Shown piece after piece: positions 24,861-32,344 of a DNA stretch of 56,650 nucleotides. The DNA is from Streptomyces longispororuber (lineage in GTDB: Bacteria; Actinomycetota; Actinomycetes; Streptomycetales; Streptomycetaceae). The position numbers and the translations under genes are program-made. The notes beneath the pieces are model-generated. The model saw only the letters and a list, made by a program, of their open reading frames with translations, ran no database searches and was not told the DNA's origin. The stretch lies in NCBI RefSeq assembly GCF_024448165.1, contig NZ_JAMOLN010000041.1, forward strand, positions 1 through 56,650. Reading direction: 5' to 3'. Each line of letters starts with the position of its first letter. Position 1 is the stretch's first letter.

Positions 24861-27836
24861 ATGGGTAGGACGAGTCAGGAATGCGAGCACCAGGTGCGGA
24901 ACACCTCCGGCGGTAGTGGGGCCAGTGGGCTGGGTGAGTCGGGTGGTGTTCAGTCGTCCGGGGGTGGGGCGAGCGGCACTCCGTCCGCAGGGCCCGAGCG
25001 GCCGTCGGCCGCTGATCGTCCGTCCGGGCCGGGCGCGCCCCTGACCGGCTCACCCGTCGCCACGCCTCCCGCGGTCGGCAAGGGCAAGCGGACCAAGGTG
25101 CGCAAGCGGCTCATCGTGGCCGTCGCCGTGGTGGCCGCCGCCGTCGCCGGGGCCGGTGCGCCCGTCGTCATCGCAGCTTCGGGGCGGGCCGCGGACTCGC
25201 AGGTGCTGGTCGACGACGCCGCGCGGACCCAGCGGGCGCTCGCCCTGTCGCACTCCCTGGCCGACGAGCGCGACGAGGTCACCGCCTACATCGCCGCCGG
25301 ACGGCCCAAGGGGCAGGGACTCAGCGAGGACCGCAGCGCACGCGTCGACCGGCAGGTCGAGGAGCTGCGCGTCGACGCCACGGGGTCGCTGCGCCGCACC
25401 ATCGGCGAGGTCGCCGCCGTCCGCCGCTCCGCCCTCACCGGCAAGGGTTCCGCCCTGGCCGCGCACAAGGCGTACTCCAAGGCCATCACCGAACTGCACC
25501 GCCTCGCCGAGGAACTGGCCGACCGCATCCCGGTCAGGGCCGGGGCGGGCGCCCACGCGCTGGCCGACCTGGACCGGGCCGTCGACCAGGCGTCCGCCGC
25601 GCGCGGGCTGCTGCTGGCCACGTACTCCGTGCCGCGCTCCACCGCCACCACGACCACCATCGACCCGATCACCGGGCTGCCCAAGACCGTCGTGAGCGAG
25701 TCGTCGGCCGACAGCGAGCAGCGGGACGCGCTCAGCGCCGCCGCCCAGCAGGCCCACGTGCGCGCACAGGCCGCGCTCGACGACTTCCGCGACTCCGCGC
25801 CGACCCGTTCCGTCGCCTCGTACGACTCCACGGTCAGCGGGCCCGACGTCGCCAAGGCCGAGAAGTACCTGGCCAAGCTCGTGGACGCGCCGACGCTCTC
25901 CGACGACGAGCTCGGCTACAGCAAGAAGAGCGTCGACGCCGCGCTGACCGCCCGCGTCGACCAGATGCGAGGCGCCGAGGCGGCCCTGGGCAGCGAGCGC
26001 CTGGAGCGGCTGGAGAAGCTGCGCGACGACGACGTCACCGCGCTGGAGATCCGGACCGCCCTTGTCGGCGTCTGTCTCCTCGCCGCCGTCGGCGTGGCGA
26101 TGGGCACGGCCCGTTCGCTGACCCGGCCGCTCGCCGCGCTGCGGATCGGCGCCGCCCGCGTCGCCGGTGACCCGCCGGCCGAGGAAGCGGTCAAGTTCAC
26201 CGGGCGCAACGACGAGTTCGCCGAGGTGGTCCGCTCCGTCAACGCCCTGCACGCGCACGCCGTCGCCCTCCACGAGCGGCTCGGCACCCTGGAGTCCGAC
26301 CGCAGGCACCTGATCGGCGAGCGGCAGCGCATGGCCGACGACCGGGACGCGCTGCGTGCCGAACTGACCGCTGCGAGCGCCCAGTTGGAGAAGGTCAAGC
26401 ACTCCATCCACGGCACCTTCGTCAACCTCGCGCTGCGCACGCTCGGCCTCGTCGAGCGGCAGCTCGGCGTCATCGAGGGCCTGGAGGAGCGGGAGCAGGA
26501 CCCCGAGCGCCTCGCCACCCTCTTCAAGCTCGACCACTTCGCCACCGTCATGCGCCGGCACAGCGAGAACCTGCTCGTCCTGGCCGGTGCCGAGCACGGC
26601 CAGCAGCACGCGGGCTCCGTGCCGCTCGTCGACGTGCTGCGCGCCGCCGTCTCCGAGATCGAGCGCTACGAGCGGGTCCGGATCGCCGCGCTGCCGCCGC
26701 ACGCGCACATCGCCGGGTTCGCGGCCGACGACCTCAGCCACCTCGTCGCCGAACTCCTGGAGAACGCCACGTCGTTCTCGCCGCCCGACGCCTCCGTCGA
26801 GGTCTCCGGCTGGCTCCTGGAGAACGGCGAGGTGATGCTCTCCGTGCAGGACGAGGGCATAGGGATGGCCGAGGACCGGATGCGCGAGCTGAACGCGCGG
26901 CTCGCGTCCTTCAGCGTCGAGCAGGCGCACGACCCCGAGGACACGGACGGGCTCGGCCTGGGGCTCTACGTCGTCGCGCGCCTCGCGGCGCGGCACGGGG
27001 TCCGGGTCCGGCTGCGGGAGCAGAAGCAGGGCGGCATCGCGGCCGTCGTCGTGCTGCCCACCGCGCTGCTCGCCGCCGTGCCCGCCGCGGCGGTGCCGCC
27101 GGCCGTGCCGGTGCCGGGCGGGGCGCCCGCCGTGCATCTGCCGGGGTCCGAGGCCGAGGCCAACTCCAATGTGCTGGACGGCCGTTCCGGGTCCCCTGCG
27201 GGCGATCCGCTGATCGAGGCCGCGGAGCACGCCGTACGGGAAGCGGAGGCAGAGGCGGAGACGGCCGAGGAGCCGGCGACCGCCACCACCGCTGAGCCTG
27301 TCTCCGAGCCGACCGCCGCTCAGCCGACCGCCGCCGCCCCGGTCGCCGCCGAGCCCGAGGCCGTCGTGCCCGACACCTCCGAGGCCGAGACCACCATGGA
27401 GCTGGTCGCGCCCGTACCGCCGCCCCTGCCGGTGCGCACGGACCCGGCCCCGGAGCCCGACACCCACGAGCGGACAGCCGACGAGAGCCCGGTCGAGAGT
27501 TCCGCGCCGAAGACGACGAGCCCCGCGGAGAGCCCTGCCGAGAGCCCCGCGGAGCCCGCCGCCGAGGTGCCCGCACAGCGCACCCCGCCGCTCGAACAGC
27601 GGGAGCGCGTGACCGACAAGGGGCTGCCCAAGCGCACCCCGAAGGTGGCGGCCCCGGCCCCCGCTCCGAAGCCGCGCACCGGCTCCGTCGACGCGGACGC
27701 GCTGCGGCGCAGGCTCGGCGGATTCCACCGCGGCGCCCAGGAGGGCCGCCGCGACGTCGCCGTGGAGCTGGACGGCGAGCACGCAGAACGTAGTGGAGAA
27801 GCCAAGGGGGACACAGCCGAGGAGGCAAGCAGTTGA
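24861..27836 (+). CDS. cvnA: Conservon sensor kinase-like protein CvnA (nitrate/nitrite-sensing domain type)
   Basis: 991 residues. A Gly/Ser-rich N-terminus (1-75) precedes TM1 (about 84-107). An extracytoplasmic helical sensor (110-390) of the nitrate/nitrite-sensing type follows, then TM2 (about 394-418) and HAMP. The dimerisation helix contains LDHFATVMRRHSENLLVLAG, typical of conservon kinases, which lack a standard phospho-His box. The ATPase domain has LVAELLENATSFSPP, DEGIGM and GLGLGLYVVARL. The last 250 residues are Pro/Ala/Glu-rich and disordered, ending in RRRLGGFHRGAQEGR. The ATG at 24861 has no clear ribosome binding site; a GTG at 24892 region is out of frame with it only if shifted, so the exact start is uncertain. 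First gene of the four-gene conservon. Confidence 0.9.
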   Translation: MGRTSQECEHQVRNTSGGSGASGLGESGGVQSSGGGASGTPSAGPERPSAADRPSGPGAPLTGSPVATPPAVGKGKRTKVRKRLIVAVAVVAAAVAGAGAPVVIAASGRAADSQVLVDDAARTQRALALSHSLADERDEVTAYIAAGRPKGQGLSEDRSARVDRQVEELRVDATGSLRRTIGEVAAVRRSALTGKGSALAAHKAYSKAITELHRLAEELADRIPVRAGAGAHALADLDRAVDQASAARGLLLATYSVPRSTATTTTIDPITGLPKTVVSESSADSEQRDALSAAAQQAHVRAQAALDDFRDSAPTRSVASYDSTVSGPDVAKAEKYLAKLVDAPTLSDDELGYSKKSVDAALTARVDQMRGAEAALGSERLERLEKLRDDDVTALEIRTALVGVCLLAAVGVAMGTARSLTRPLAALRIGAARVAGDPPAEEAVKFTGRNDEFAEVVRSVNALHAHAVALHERLGTLESDRRHLIGERQRMADDRDALRAELTAASAQLEKVKHSIHGTFVNLALRTLGLVERQLGVIEGLEEREQDPERLATLFKLDHFATVMRRHSENLLVLAGAEHGQQHAGSVPLVDVLRAAVSEIERYERVRIAALPPHAHIAGFAADDLSHLVAELLENATSFSPPDASVEVSGWLLENGEVMLSVQDEGIGMAEDRMRELNARLASFSVEQAHDPEDTDGLGLGLYVVARLAARHGVRVRLREQKQGGIAAVVVLPTALLAAVPAAAVPPAVPVPGGAPAVHLPGSEAEANSNVLDGRSGSPAGDPLIEAAEHAVREAEAEAETAEEPATATTAEPVSEPTAAQPTAAAPVAAEPEAVVPDTSEAETTMELVAPVPPPLPVRTDPAPEPDTHERTADESPVESSAPKTTSPAESPAESPAEPAAEVPAQRTPPLEQRERVTDKGLPKRTPKVAAPAPAPKPRTGSVDADALRRRLGGFHRGAQEGRRDVAVELDGEHAERSGEAKGDTAEEASS

Positions 27837-28327
27837 CTGCGCCCACCCCTGCACCCGGAGCCATCGGCGCCCTCAGCACCGAAGCACGCAACCTGCACTG
27901 GCTGCTGACCAATCTGGTCGAGGAGGTGCCAGGTCTGCTCTCCGTCGCGGTCGTCTCGTCCGACGGACTGCTCCTGCTCTCCTCCGACCCGGGAAGGAAC
28001 AACGAGGCCCCCGTCGACCACAGCGGTGGACCCAAGGGATCCAGCGCCGACCTGGCCACGATCGTGTCCGGCGTAGGCTCGCTCACCATCGGCGCCGCCA
28101 AGCTGATGGACGGCGGATCCGTCAAGCAGACCATGGTCGCGATGGAGGAGGGCAGCGTCTTCATCATGTCCATCAGCGACGGCTCCCTGCTCGGCGTGCA
28201 CGCCACCCCGGACTGCGACATGAGCGTCGTGGCGTACCACATGGCGCTCTTCGTCGGCCGTGCCGGGCACGTCCTGACGCCCGAACTCCGCAGCGAACTG
28301 CGCCAGTCGATGGAGATCACCAGGTGA
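27833..28327 (+). CDS. cvnB: Conservon roadblock/LC7 protein CvnB
   Basis: 164 residues with the roadblock/LC7 fold: LHWLLTNLVEEVPGLLSVAV, VSSDGLLLLSS, then TIVSGVGSLTIGAAKLM and the strand pair VFIMSISDGSLLGVHAT. In conservons it binds the small GTPase and is thought to act as its regulator. The start is an unusual TTG at 27833, overlapping the cvnA stop as TTGA, with a clear GGAGG seven bases before it; this ribosome binding site decides the start. Translation is coupled to cvnA and to the next gene. Confidence 0.92.
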   Translation: MTAPTPAPGAIGALSTEARNLHWLLTNLVEEVPGLLSVAVVSSDGLLLLSSDPGRNNEAPVDHSGGPKGSSADLATIVSGVGSLTIGAAKLMDGGSVKQTMVAMEEGSVFIMSISDGSLLGVHATPDCDMSVVAYHMALFVGRAGHVLTPELRSELRQSMEITR

Positions 28328-28719
28328 CCAGTCCGAAACTTCCGGTACGCGGCGGCGATCGCAAGGCCGCCCGCGTACGCCCCTACTCCCTGACCGGCGG
28401 CCGCACCCGCTTCGGGCACGTCCTGCTGGTCGAGACGTTCGTCGCCGCCATCGAGGCGCCCGACGAGCGGCTCGAACTGGGGAAGGGCACCCTCTCCGGG
28501 ATCATGCCGGAGATGCGGGCCATCGTGGAACTGTGCCGCCGCATGCGGACGGTCGCCGAGATCGCCGCGCTCCTCAAGATGCCCCTCGGTGTGGTCCGCG
28601 TGCTCCTGAGCGACCTCGCCGACCAGGGAAAGATCCGTGTGTACGGAACCGGTCACGGCCCGGGACAGCCGGACCGGGCGCTGCTCGAAAGGGTGCTGAG
28701 TGGACTCCGCCGTCTCTGA
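28324..28719 (+). CDS. cvnC: Conservon DUF742 protein CvnC
   Basis: 131 residues of the DUF742 family: VRPYSLTGGRTRFGH near residues 19-33, which includes the conserved RPY-TGGRT block, then a winged-helix-like segment ELCRRMRTVAEIAALLKM and PLGVVRVLLSDLADQGKI. The GTG at 28324 overlaps the cvnB stop as GTGA. Its role in the complex is not known; it may link the roadblock-GTPase pair to the membrane kinase. It overlaps the start of the GTPase gene by 20 bases. Confidence 0.92.
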   Translation: MTSPKLPVRGGDRKAARVRPYSLTGGRTRFGHVLLVETFVAAIEAPDERLELGKGTLSGIMPEMRAIVELCRRMRTVAEIAALLKMPLGVVRVLLSDLADQGKIRVYGTGHGPGQPDRALLERVLSGLRRL

Positions 28720-29317
28720 ACTCCTCGACGACGAGGAGCAGTTGCAGTCCTGGCAGACGGACAGGACCAGGGCACCGATCGCCACGAAGATCGTCGTGGC
28801 GGGCGGATTCGGTGTCGGCAAGACGACTCTGGTGACCGCCGTCTCGGAGATCCAGCCCCTCCAGACGGAGGCGCTGATGACCCAGGCGAGCGAGGACACC
28901 GACGACCTCACCGCGACGCCGGACAAGCTCACGACGACCGTCGCGATGGACTTCGGCCGCATCACGCTCGACGACGACCTGGTGCTGTACCTCTTCGGCA
29001 CGCCGGGGCAGCAGCGGTTCTGGTTCATGTGGGACGACCTGGTGCGCGGCGCGATCGGCGCCGTCGTGCTCGCCGACACCCGCCGCCTTTCGGACTGCTT
29101 CCCGGCCCTCGACTACTTCGAGAGCTGCGGACTGCCGTACGTCGTGGCCGTCAACCACTTCGACGGGAGCGAGGAGTTCGACGCCGCCGACGTGCGCGAG
29201 GCGCTCACCGTGCCGCCGCACGTGCCCGTGCTGATCATGGACGCGCGCGGGCGGATATCGGTGATCGAGACGCTGCTCGCGCTGGTCGGCCACGCGCTGG
29301 ACGCCACACCCGAGTAA
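28700..29317 (+). CDS. cvnD: Conservon small GTPase CvnD
   Basis: 205 residues of the ATP/GTP-binding conservon family, related to MglA/Arf-like GTPases. P-loop GGFGVGKTT at 35-43, a G3-like GTPGQQRF, and G4 NHFD in VAVNHFDG in place of the common NKxD, which is normal for this family. Switch regions contain TTTVAMDFGRI. It is cytoplasmic and presumably cycles at the membrane with the roadblock partner. The GTG at 28700 lies within the 3' end of cvnC (20-base overlap) with AAGGG upstream. Last gene of the conservon proper. Confidence 0.93.
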   Translation: MDSAVSELLDDEEQLQSWQTDRTRAPIATKIVVAGGFGVGKTTLVTAVSEIQPLQTEALMTQASEDTDDLTATPDKLTTTVAMDFGRITLDDDLVLYLFGTPGQQRFWFMWDDLVRGAIGAVVLADTRRLSDCFPALDYFESCGLPYVVAVNHFDGSEEFDAADVREALTVPPHVPVLIMDARGRISVIETLLALVGHALDATPE

Positions 29318-29341
29318 CTTCCCCGTACATTTACGCCAGTT

Positions 29342-29360
29342 ATCAGCCATCAGTGATCAG
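29342..29360. repeat. Three ATCAG repeats with 7-base period before the monooxygenase
   Basis: ATCAG at 29342, 29349 and 29356, exactly seven bases apart, in the short AT-richer gap between the GTPase gene and the monooxygenase start. Possibly a regulator site that gives the last gene its own control. Confidence 0.5.
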
Positions 29361-29374
29361 TTAGAGGCAGCCGT

Positions 29375-30628
29375 ATGTCGCGGAAGATACTCGTCGTCGG
29401 AGCCGGCCAGTCCGGTCTCCAGCTCGCCCTGGGCCTGCAGTCCCACGGCTACGAGGTCACCCTGATGTCCAACCGCACCGCCGACGAGATCCGCTCCGGC
29501 CGGGTCATGTCGACGCAGTGCATGTTCCACACCGCCCTGCAGCACGAGCGCGACCTCCAGCTCAACTTCTGGGAGTCGCAGGCCCCGAAGATCGAGGGCC
29601 TCGGCGTCTCCGTCGCCGCCCCCGGCTCCTTCGACCCGGGCCCGTCCCAGCGCGCCATCGACTGGGTCGGCAAGCTCGACGGCTACGCGCAGTCCGTCGA
29701 CCAGCGCGTGAAGATGGCCGGCTGGATGGAGACGTTCGCGCAGCGCGGCGGCCAGCTGGTGATCCACGGCGCGGCGGTGTCGGACCTGGACTACTTCTCG
29801 CGCACCTACGACCTGGTGCTGGTCTCGGCCGGCAAGGGCGAACTGGTCTCGATGTTCGGCCGTGACGCCGAGAAGTCCATGTACACGGAGCCGCAGCGCG
29901 CCCTCGCGGTCGCCTACGTCCACGGCATGGGCGTGCGCCCCGAGCACCCGGACTTCGACGCGGTCCGCTGCAACCTGGTGCCCGGCGTCGGCGAGCTCTT
30001 CGTCATGCCGACGCTGACCACCTCGGGCCGCGCCGACATCCTCTTCTGGGAGGGCATCCCCGGCGGCCCGCTCGACGCGTTCAAGGGCGTCAAGGACCCC
30101 TCCGAGCACCTGGCGCTGACCCTGGAGCTGATGGAGAAGTTCACGCCCTGGGAGTACGCCCGCGCCACCAAGGTCGAACTGACCGATGCGAACGGCACGT
30201 TGGCCGGCCGCTACGCCCCGACGGTCCGCAACCCCATCGGCCGCCTCCCCTCCGGCGGTGCGGTGCTCGGCGTCGCCGACGTCGTCGTCGCCAACGACCC
30301 GATCACGGGCCAGGGCTCCAACTCGGCGTCCAAGTGCGCTGCCGCGTACCTCGCCGCGATCGTCGAGCACGGCGACAAGCCGTTCGACGAGGCGTGGATG
30401 CAGTCCGCGTTCGACCGGTACTGGGAGACGGCGCAGCACGTCACGAAGTGGACGAACACGATGCTGCAGGCCCCGCCGGAGCACGTGCTCAACCTGATCG
30501 GCGCGGCGGGCCAGCTCCAGCCGGCCGCCGACCGCTTCGCGAACGGCTTCAACAACCCGGCCGACTTCGAGAACTTCTTCTACGAGCCGGAGAAGACGAA
30601 CGCGTACCTGGCGTCGCTCAGCAGCTGA
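29375..30628 (+). CDS. Styrene/indole monooxygenase-family FAD-dependent oxygenase
   Basis: 417 residues. The N-terminal FAD-binding fold has VVGAGQSGLQLALGL (residues 6-20), as in StyA-type epoxidases. The distal flavin motif GVADVVVANDPITGQG is also present, with APTVRNPIGRLPSGG just before it. StyA enzymes receive FADH2 from a separate reductase (StyB); none is encoded in the window, so electrons must come from elsewhere. Substrate unknown. The ATG at 29375 follows GAGG. It is 57 bases behind the conservon GTPase on the same strand and is probably part of, or controlled with, that operon. The 3' end lies in a 10-bp tandem repeat that includes the stop codon. Confidence 0.88.
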   Translation: MSRKILVVGAGQSGLQLALGLQSHGYEVTLMSNRTADEIRSGRVMSTQCMFHTALQHERDLQLNFWESQAPKIEGLGVSVAAPGSFDPGPSQRAIDWVGKLDGYAQSVDQRVKMAGWMETFAQRGGQLVIHGAAVSDLDYFSRTYDLVLVSAGKGELVSMFGRDAEKSMYTEPQRALAVAYVHGMGVRPEHPDFDAVRCNLVPGVGELFVMPTLTTSGRADILFWEGIPGGPLDAFKGVKDPSEHLALTLELMEKFTPWEYARATKVELTDANGTLAGRYAPTVRNPIGRLPSGGAVLGVADVVVANDPITGQGSNSASKCAAAYLAAIVEHGDKPFDEAWMQSAFDRYWETAQHVTKWTNTMLQAPPEHVLNLIGAAGQLQPAADRFANGFNNPADFENFFYEPEKTNAYLASLSS

Positions 30629-30670
30629 CGGCAGCTGACGGCAGCTGACAGCGACGGGTAGCAGCTGACA
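30621..30670. repeat. 10-bp tandem repeat spanning the monooxygenase stop codon
   Basis: GCAGCTGACG is repeated at 30621, 30631, 30641 (ending A) and 30661 (ending A), with a degenerate unit at 30651. The first unit contains the stop codon, so changes in copy number would leave the protein unchanged. Confidence 0.85.
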
Positions 30671-30690
30671 GCGGCCGGCGCCCGCGCAGC

Positions 30691-30754
30691 GAGGGAGCCG
30701 CGGGGTCCGGGGGCGGCAGAGTCCCCGAGTCCGCAGCCCGGACCCCGCTCCCTC
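30691..30754. terminator. Large hairpin between monooxygenase and NlpC/P60 genes
   Basis: GAGGGAGC (30691-30698) pairs with GCTCCCTC (30747-30754), and GGGGTCCGGG further in pairs with CCCGGACCCC, with a small internal loop. It lies between two converging genes and probably terminates both. Confidence 0.65.
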
Positions 30755-30791
30755 CCGCCTCGCCCGCCTCGCCCGCTCCCACGGGCAGGAC

Positions 30792-31928
30792 CTACTGGCC
30801 GGGCGCCCCGGCGGAGCCGTACCCCGCGTCGCCGCCGTCCATCGCCCCCGCGGGCAGCTCCGGCGCCCGGTACCCGGACATCGCCCCGGCCCCGGGATCC
30901 GGCCGTACGGCCCCCAGCAGCGGGTTCGCGGCGATGGGCGACACCTTCACCCGCGCTCCGGGACGCGGCGCCTGCACCACCATCCCGTCGCCGAGGTAGA
31001 TCGCCACGTGCGTCGCCTTGGGGAAGTAGACGACCAGGTCACCGGGGCGCAGCTCGCCCAGCGGCACCCGCGGCAGCGTCGCCCACTGCTCCTGCGACGT
31101 CCGCGGAATCACCTGCCCGGCGTGCGCCCACGCCTGCGAGGTGAGCCCGGAACAGTCGAACGACTCCGGCCCCTCCGCGCCCCACACGTACGGCTTCCCG
31201 ATCTGCCGCACGGCGTAGGCCAGGGCCGCGTCGCCCGCCTTCGACGGTGCCCGGCCCACCGAGCTCAGCGCCCCCGACGCCATGAACTGCCGCTGCGCGT
31301 CCGCCATTCCGGCCTGCTCGGCCCGCGCCAGCTCGGCCAGCTGGTCGGTGGTGAGCGAGGCGAGGAGTTCCTCGACCTCCTTCAGCCGGGCCTGCACCGC
31401 GTTCCGTTCCTTCTTCCGGGCCGCCGCGAGCTCCAGCTGCTGATCGAGGGCGGCCCGCGCCTTCGTCGCCAGGTCGTCGGCCTTCTTCTCGCTGCCGATG
31501 AGCCGGTCGACGGTGGCCTCCTGCTCGCGCGCCGCCCGCCGCAGCACGTGCCCCTGGTCGAGCGCGTGCTGCGGATCCCGCGCCAGCAGCAGCCGTACGT
31601 ACGGGGAGATCTCGCTGCGCCCCTGGTACTGCTCCCGGGCCAGCCGCCCCGCGTCGAGCCGGCTGGAGTGCAGTGCGCCACGCGCCTTCGCCAGCTTCCC
31701 GGCCAGCGACTCGGCCTCGGTGCGGCGCTCCTTGAGCTGCTCCTCGGTCGCGTTGTACGTCTCGGTGGCCTCCTCGGCCTCCTGGTACAGCGTCTGAAGA
31801 TCCGTCAGCAGATCGGCGACGGACTGCCCGCCGCCACCGGGACCCGGTGCCGCACCCGCCGGGCCGGGCGCCAGCAGCGCCCCCGCGACGGCCGCCGTGC
31901 ACACCCACCGCACAAGGCTGACGGACAC
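30792..31928 (-). CDS. Secreted NlpC/P60 (C40) cell-wall endopeptidase
   Basis: 378 residues. Signal peptide to about residue 26 (AAVAGALLAPGPAGA-A). A long coiled coil (about 36-215) rich in Glu, Arg and Ala resembles the RipA/CwlO-type regulatory arm. The NlpC/P60 catalytic domain (about 232-345) has catalytic Cys259 in ESFDCSGLTSQAW and His307 in KATHVAIYLGDG. Such enzymes cut peptide stems of peptidoglycan. A Gly/Ala/Pro-rich tail of about 35 residues follows. The GTG at 31928 has GGAGGTGA just upstream. It stands 136 bases behind the small protein gene on the same strand and may be separate. Confidence 0.92.
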   Translation of the reverse strand: MSVSLVRWVCTAAVAGALLAPGPAGAAPGPGGGGQSVADLLTDLQTLYQEAEEATETYNATEEQLKERRTEAESLAGKLAKARGALHSSRLDAGRLAREQYQGRSEISPYVRLLLARDPQHALDQGHVLRRAAREQEATVDRLIGSEKKADDLATKARAALDQQLELAAARKKERNAVQARLKEVEELLASLTTDQLAELARAEQAGMADAQRQFMASGALSSVGRAPSKAGDAALAYAVRQIGKPYVWGAEGPESFDCSGLTSQAWAHAGQVIPRTSQEQWATLPRVPLGELRPGDLVVYFPKATHVAIYLGDGMVVQAPRPGARVKVSPIAANPLLGAVRPDPGAGAMSGYRAPELPAGAMDGGDAGYGSAGAPGQ

Positions 31929-32064
31929 CTCATCACCTCCGGTGCGGGACAGCCCCTGTGCCCCGCACCGTGAACATCAACAGACAGCCACCTGGTGCGC
32001 TCGGACGGCTGCGCGGTTCGGCCCAACTCCACCACCCCTCCAGGGGGCGTGCGGCGTGCCGTCT

Positions 32065-32334
32065 TTACGCCGGGTCCTTCTTCGACCACGGCCACTTCAC
32101 GGACCGCTCCGCCCTGCCGTCGGGCCGGAAGGCGTACTGCCACCGCACGAGCTGGACGGCCTTGCCGCCGGGCACCGGCTCGCGGACGTACACCAGGACG
32201 GTGTCGGGACCGTCGGCCGGATCGGGCACCGGCACCTTGTAGACCTTGGGCGGGTTGCCGGTGGCGGTCACCAGGACGGGCAGCACGCGGCCGTCGAGCG
32301 GGCCGCCGACGAACGGGATGTCTTCAGTCTTCAC
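32065..32334 (-). CDS. Small conserved protein of unknown function
   Basis: 89 residues, mostly beta-strand in character. It opens with FVGGPLDGRVLPVL, a motif I have seen in small uncharacterised actinobacterial and phage proteins, and ends with VRWQYAFRPDGRAERSVKWP. No signal peptide or TM helix. The GTG start follows a GGGGG run, and the gene begins 10 bases after the stop of the adjacent Ser/Thr kinase, so it is probably co-translated. That placement suggests a link to the kinase operon, but no function can be given. Confidence 0.7.
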   Translation of the reverse strand: MKTEDIPFVGGPLDGRVLPVLVTATGNPPKVYKVPVPDPADGPDTVLVYVREPVPGGKAVQLVRWQYAFRPDGRAERSVKWPWSKKDPA

Positions 32335-32344
32335 GCCCCCAGTG

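Noticed and set aside
25050..27854. A 934-codon open frame antisense to the conservon kinase-like gene
   Set aside because: Shadow frame; the sense strand carries HAMP and ATPase motifs.
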